Position numbers and translations under genes: made by a program. Under the pieces are notes generated by a model. It saw nothing but the letters and a program-made list of their open reading frames with translations, was not told the DNA's origin and ran no database searches. From Firmicutes bacterium AF25-13AC (GTDB lineage Bacteria > Bacillota > Clostridia > Lachnospirales > Lachnospiraceae), in assembly GCA_003478935.1 (NCBI GenBank), contig QUFP01000069.1:1-8994 (forward strand): DNA of 8,994 nt, in the 5' to 3' direction. The stretch's first letter is position 1. Every line of letters begins with the position of its first letter. This document shows positions 5,581 through 8,994 of this stretch, in pieces.

Positions 5581-7374
5581 TTACTTCACGCGCTTGGCAG
5601 GATAGTCTGTGATAATGACATCCACCTGGGCGTTTTTCATGCGCTCTGCCTCTGCTCTTGTGTTGATGGTCCAGGCATAGACAGCCTTGCCTTGTGCATG
5701 GGCCTTTGCAACAGTTGTATTATTTACAAACATAGAACGTACACAGAAAAAGTCAATCATGTCATTTTTATAATAGTTGCCGATGGCTGTAGTAAGAATG
5801 TAGCCGAGCGTAAGATCAGGATTTAACTCATTTACCTGACGAAGATAAGCATAGTCGGAGGACTGAATGGAACACTGATATTCCATTTCATATTGTTCAA
5901 TTAAGCCTACAACTTTCGCAGCAAGATCTGCACTGGCAGAATTTCTTTTTAATTCAATTAAAAGGTGCGCGCGTCCTTTTACAAGAGACATGACTTCTTC
6001 TAGTGTAGGTATATAGGTAAATTCATGGTCTTTTGAAAAATAATAGCTGATATCATATTGCTTTAATTCTTCATAGGTAACATCTGCAATGTTGATTTTT
6101 TTTCCAGCGATACGTTTAAGTGAAGCATCATGACAAACAATAACCACGCCATCTTTTGTTTCCTGAACGTCAATCTCAACACCGTCAGAGAGGGAGGAGA
6201 TTGCAAGATCAATGGCTTCAAGTGAGTTTTCAGGTGCTTCTGAAGAAAGTCCTCTGTGACAGTAAATTTGAACTGGGCTTAGTGGACGTTCAGCAAGAAG
6301 GGCACCGTTATAGATACCATAGTATAAAAAGCAAAAAACGCCAACACCGGCAGCCACAAGACCACAGGCACGAAAGATACGGCGAAGCGGTGTGTCTGGC
6401 GCATAGCTAAGATGAAATTCCAAAATAACATCGTTGCCGGAAAAACGGTAAAACAGATGTGTCATCATTGCTGCATTTAAGAAAACACCTATGCAGGTGA
6501 CAAACCAGATGAGTGCGATGGAAAGCGTATTGTTAAAACTAAGAACCATTGCAACCTTTAAGTCGGCTGGCGCAAAAAAATTGACGACGACAACAATTAT
6601 AATCTGACACAGCAAACGAAGAACAAACCAAAGGACAACGACGAGCAGATTTAAAAGAACTATGTCGCTTAGTACAGCACGAAGATTCTTTCTAACGAGA
6701 GGAATACTTGCTTTTTTTGCATTTCTCAGGCCGAAATCGCCAAGATACCAATAGCAGGCACAGAAAAACTCACGAACTGCAAAAATTCCAATAAATATAA
6801 GAAAAGTGATGATCGGAATGCAGTAAATAAGTTTTGAAAAAAGCATCGGCAAAAAGGTGCTGTAAGGATTTATGCGAAAACAGATTTCATAGAAAAAGAA
6901 TAGGTTGATTAAAATCTGGTAGGCAAATAAAGGCAGAGCGACATACAGCTGTTTAAAGTGAAATCTTTGAAAGCCTTTTGCGCAGCCATGTAGAAAAATA
7001 TCCTTCATGCGAAGCTTCTGTCTTGCCAAAGAAGCCTGAAAGCCGCCAAGAAGAATGCATGCATTAAGATAAGTCAGCATACATGCAGTCAAAAATAAAA
7101 TCAGAAGCATTGCGATTGCCGGAGGAGTGATCAGAAAGCGTCCGATATTGGCGGAATTTAAAAAACTGTAGCCGTCGATTTTTAATGCAATACTTAAAAG
7201 AAGCTGAAAGAGTGAGTACTCAATCAGGGTGTAAAATATAGAGTAAATAATTTGAAGCGCGAGCATACTTTTTATATTTAAAAAGGCACCGCGCATAGCA
7301 ATTTTTAAGCCGCCCAAGGCATTTTTTAAATGATAAAAAGAGTGTCGTGCGTGCTTTTTAGTGTGTTGTTCCAT
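5581..7374 (-). CDS. Membrane-anchored glycerophosphodiester phosphodiesterase
   Basis: A 597-residue two-part protein. Residues 1-365 are a membrane domain of the type found before phosphodiesterases in Firmicutes, with about seven hydrophobic segments (roughly 36-62, 80-110, 144-165, 178-200, 235-268, 278-303, 334-354). Residues 368-597 form a GDPD catalytic barrel: HRG (373-375) with the catalytic histidine, ENS (382-384), metal ligands E400 and D402 in VEIDVQ, second histidine H415 in CHD, ELK (474-476), and AWTINT near the end. The enzyme hydrolyses glycerophosphodiesters to glycerol-3-phosphate and an alcohol. The real substrate may be phospholipid head groups or teichoic/glycolipid material (inference); whether the barrel faces in or out is not decided here. 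Start ATG at 7374 has AGGA about nine bases upstream. All core catalytic residues look present. Confidence 0.92.
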   Translation of the reverse strand: MEQHTKKHARHSFYHLKNALGGLKIAMRGAFLNIKSMLALQIIYSIFYTLIEYSLFQLLLSIALKIDGYSFLNSANIGRFLITPPAIAMLLILFLTACMLTYLNACILLGGFQASLARQKLRMKDIFLHGCAKGFQRFHFKQLYVALPLFAYQILINLFFFYEICFRINPYSTFLPMLFSKLIYCIPIITFLIFIGIFAVREFFCACYWYLGDFGLRNAKKASIPLVRKNLRAVLSDIVLLNLLVVVLWFVLRLLCQIIIVVVVNFFAPADLKVAMVLSFNNTLSIALIWFVTCIGVFLNAAMMTHLFYRFSGNDVILEFHLSYAPDTPLRRIFRACGLVAAGVGVFCFLYYGIYNGALLAERPLSPVQIYCHRGLSSEAPENSLEAIDLAISSLSDGVEIDVQETKDGVVIVCHDASLKRIAGKKINIADVTYEELKQYDISYYFSKDHEFTYIPTLEEVMSLVKGRAHLLIELKRNSASADLAAKVVGLIEQYEMEYQCSIQSSDYAYLRQVNELNPDLTLGYILTTAIGNYYKNDMIDFFCVRSMFVNNTTVAKAHAQGKAVYAWTINTRAEAERMKNAQVDVIITDYPAKRVK

Positions 7375-7405
7375 AGCTGTCAGTCCTGTCTGTAAGAGAT
7401 ATATT

Positions 7406-7442
7406 CTATGATAACATAGTTTTTCGCAAAATGCGATGTAAA
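7406..7442 (-). promoter_or_regulatory. Possible phosphodiesterase promoter with two inverted repeats
   Basis: On the minus strand, TTTACA (7437-7442) and TATGTT (7413-7418) are 18 bases apart, a plausible promoter. Two perfect inverted repeats fall in it: TCGCA-AAA-TGCGA (7424-7436) within the spacer and CTATG-ATAA-CATAG (7406-7419) over the -10. These are typical repressor positions. No regulator gene adjoins, so the binding protein is unknown. Confidence 0.4.
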
Positions 7443-7486
7443 ATTACAAAAAACAAAAAATCAATGAGAGAAAATTTGGCAAAACC

Positions 7487-7515
7487 TTTACAAAAAACAC
7501 GATAATTGATATCAT
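7487..7515 (+). promoter_or_regulatory. Promoter of the cysteine desulfidase gene
   Basis: TTTACA (7487-7492), a 17-base spacer and TATCAT (7510-7515), each one base from consensus. Transcription should start near 7522, downstream of the ATG at 7514, which lies within the -10. This rules that ATG out as start codon in transcripts from this promoter. Confidence 0.75.
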
Positions 7516-7564
7516 GAATAATAGTGCGAGGCACGGATCATATAGAAAAATGGAGAAAATTGTA

Positions 7565-8875
7565 ATGCTTACAAGAGAAGATCATAAGACATATGCGCAG
7601 ATTTTGCGCGAAGAACTGACACCAGCGTTTGGCTGTACAGAGCCGATTGCGCTGGCATACTGTGCCGCAAAGGCAAGAGAAGTATTAGGTCAGATGCCTA
7701 CAGAAGTTATCATTGAGGCAAGCGGCAATATTATAAAGAATGTAAAGAGTGTTATCGTACCGAATACAGGCGGCATGAAGGGAATCCCAGCGGCAGCGGC
7801 AGCTGGAATCGTGGCAGGAGATTCAAAAGCATGTCTTGAGGTTATCGCAAAGGTAACACCAGAAGAACAAAAGGAAATCGCTGAGTATTTAAATAATGTT
7901 CCATTTAGCGTAAAGGCAATGGAGGATGGTGATAAGCTTGATATTCGCGTAACAGTAAAGGCCGAGGAAAATAGTGCAGTTGTGCGTGTATCAAAGCATC
8001 ATACTGATATTGTGTATATTGCGCATAATGGCGAGGTTATGCTAAATGAGCAGGATGACTGTGAGTGTGCACAGAAACTGGCAGCAAATCAGGCAGCTGC
8101 AGCAGAGCAGCGTGCTGACAGAAGCCGCCTTAGCATTGAGGGAATTGTAGAGTATGCGAAGACTGCAGATCTAAGCACAGTAAGTGATTTGTTAAACAGA
8201 CAGGTTGAGTATAACTATAATATTGCACAGGTTGGTGTAAAAGAGGACTGGGGTGCAAATGTGGGAAGTGTTTTGCTTGATACATATGGTGAAGATGTGC
8301 GTACAAAAGCAAGAGCATATGCAGCAGCAGGCTCCGATGCACGTATGAGTGGCTGTGAGCTTCCTGTTGTAATCAATTCGGGAAGTGGAAACCAGGGAAT
8401 TACCGTATCAGTTCCTGTTATTATTTATGCAAAGGAATATCATAAGAGTGACGAAGAACTGCTTCGTGCACTTTTGGTATCAAATCTTATTGCAATTCAC
8501 ATTAAGACAGGAATTGGACCATTGTCTGCATTTTGCGGAGCAGTAAGTGCCGGATGTGCAGCAGGCTGTGCAATTGCATTTTTACTTGGCGGCGGCATCG
8601 ATGAGGTGGCTCATACACTTGTAAATTCTATTGCAATTACATCTGGTATTATCTGCGATGGAGCAAAGCCATCATGTGCAGCAAAGATTGCATCTTCTGT
8701 GGATGCTGGAATTTTAGGATATGAAATGTATCGCCATGGCCAGCAGTTCTATGGTGAGGATGGAATTGTAAGTAAGGGTGTTGAGAATACTATTCGTAAT
8801 ATCTGTCGAATTGGTGCAGAAGGAATGAATGGCACAGACGAAGAGATTATAAAGATCATGACACACTGTGATTAA
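7565..8875 (+). CDS. cyuA: L-cysteine desulfidase family protein (UPF0597/CyuA)
   Basis: Iron-sulfur enzyme of the family that degrades L-cysteine to hydrogen sulfide, ammonia and pyruvate; it is related to the alpha domain of bacterial L-serine dehydratase and is oxygen-sensitive. With ATG at 7565 it has 436 residues, the family norm. Landmarks are FGCTEPIAL (C24), PNTGGMKG, the glycine-rich NSGSGNQG, and the C-terminal cysteine region: C264, C324 (AFCGAVSAGC), and C364 and C371 in CDGAKPSCA, which likely hold a [4Fe-4S] cluster. The start was chosen because GGAG (7552-7555) lies nine bases ahead and because the longer frame from 7514 begins inside the promoter. ATG 7550 has no good ribosome site. 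It stands alone, divergent from the phosphodiesterase gene. Physiological substrate is inferred from family. Confidence 0.9.
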   Translation: MLTREDHKTYAQILREELTPAFGCTEPIALAYCAAKAREVLGQMPTEVIIEASGNIIKNVKSVIVPNTGGMKGIPAAAAAGIVAGDSKACLEVIAKVTPEEQKEIAEYLNNVPFSVKAMEDGDKLDIRVTVKAEENSAVVRVSKHHTDIVYIAHNGEVMLNEQDDCECAQKLAANQAAAAEQRADRSRLSIEGIVEYAKTADLSTVSDLLNRQVEYNYNIAQVGVKEDWGANVGSVLLDTYGEDVRTKARAYAAAGSDARMSGCELPVVINSGSGNQGITVSVPVIIYAKEYHKSDEELLRALLVSNLIAIHIKTGIGPLSAFCGAVSAGCAAGCAIAFLLGGGIDEVAHTLVNSIAITSGIICDGAKPSCAAKIASSVDAGILGYEMYRHGQQFYGEDGIVSKGVENTIRNICRIGAEGMNGTDEEIIKIMTHCD

Positions 8876-8888
8876 AATATAGTAACTA

Positions 8889-8988
8889 TTCAGACCCCAT
8901 TCGCCAAATCGCATCTTCGATGCTTCTATTGCGAATGGGGTTACCTCGCCATATAAAATTGCTATTCTGTCTGAATGCAAGCATTCAC
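8889..8988. repeat. Nested inverted repeats, probable intergenic repeat element
   Basis: Three structures are nested or adjacent. ACCCCATTCGC (8894-8904) pairs with GCGAATGGGGT (8931-8941), enclosing GCATC-TTC-GATGC (8911-8923). ATTCAGAC (8888-8895) is complementary to GTCTGAAT (8969-8976), bracketing the first. TGAATGC-AA-GCATTCA (8973-8988) forms a third hairpin that TTCTG/CAGAA extends past a two-base bulge. No T run follows, so this is not an ordinary terminator for the desulfidase gene, although the 11-bp stem may help end or protect that transcript. The organisation resembles REP- or MITE-like dispersed repeats. The window ends within or just past it. Confidence 0.55.
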
Positions 8989-8994
8989 AGAAAG

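Noticed and set aside
7514..7564. Longer N-terminus for the cysteine desulfidase from ATG 7514
   Set aside because: That ATG lies in the -10 box of a near-consensus promoter, has no ribosome site, and the family starts near MLTREDHKTY.
8714..8980. Open frame on the minus strand over the end of the desulfidase gene
   Set aside because: It overlaps a well-supported gene antisense, has no ribosome site and no family resemblance.
1..8994. CRISPR array, tRNA or rRNA gene, transposase, toxin-antitoxin or defence genes
   Set aside because: Looked for on both strands; no regularly spaced repeats, cloverleaf or relevant protein signature was found.

Overview
The window looks like chromosome of a low-to-moderate GC Gram-positive anaerobe, most likely a gut-type Clostridia (Lachnospiraceae-like). 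This rests on strong AGGAGG-type ribosome binding sites, near-consensus TTGACA/TATAAT promoters, and the gene set: a YfcC transporter, a Firmicutes-style isoaspartyl dipeptidase, an ammonium channel fused to PII, and an oxygen-sensitive L-cysteine desulfidase. The taxonomic guess is inference; no rRNA or tRNA is present.

Layout. Bases 1-108 are unexplained hairpin-rich sequence abutting the broken 3' end of a yfcC-like transporter gene (109-663, minus). Upstream of it on the same strand is iadA (794-1939, minus), and divergent from iadA is a MarR-type regulator (2106-2558, plus). The shared iadA/marR intergenic region has a promoter for each gene and a small inverted repeat just downstream of each -10 box. 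A strong terminator overlaps the end of the marR gene. Next is a 595-residue Amt ammonium channel with a complete C-terminal PII signalling domain (2595-4382, minus). It is expressed from a perfect-consensus promoter through a ~128-nt leader that forms two long hairpins. Divergent from it is murI, glutamate racemase (4724-5518, plus). Convergent with murI is a membrane-anchored glycerophosphodiester phosphodiesterase (5581-7374, minus). Divergent from that is an L-cysteine desulfidase of the UPF0597/CyuA family (7565-8875, plus). The window ends in nested inverted repeats (8889-8988) resembling a dispersed intergenic element.

Theme. Most genes handle reduced nitrogen or amino acids: isoaspartyl dipeptide cleavage plus a carrier of the amino acid/dicarboxylate type, ammonium uptake with built-in PII control, D-glutamate supply, and cysteine breakdown to ammonia, sulfide and pyruvate. 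They are arranged as separate, mostly divergent units, not one operon. The points most worth a second look are the Amt-PII fusion (with the PII uridylylation tyrosine replaced), its two-hairpin leader, the interrupted yfcC gene with the adjoining hairpin, the Lys-to-Glu change in the IadA metal centre, and the terminal structured repeat. I see no CRISPR array, transposase, phage gene or defence system.
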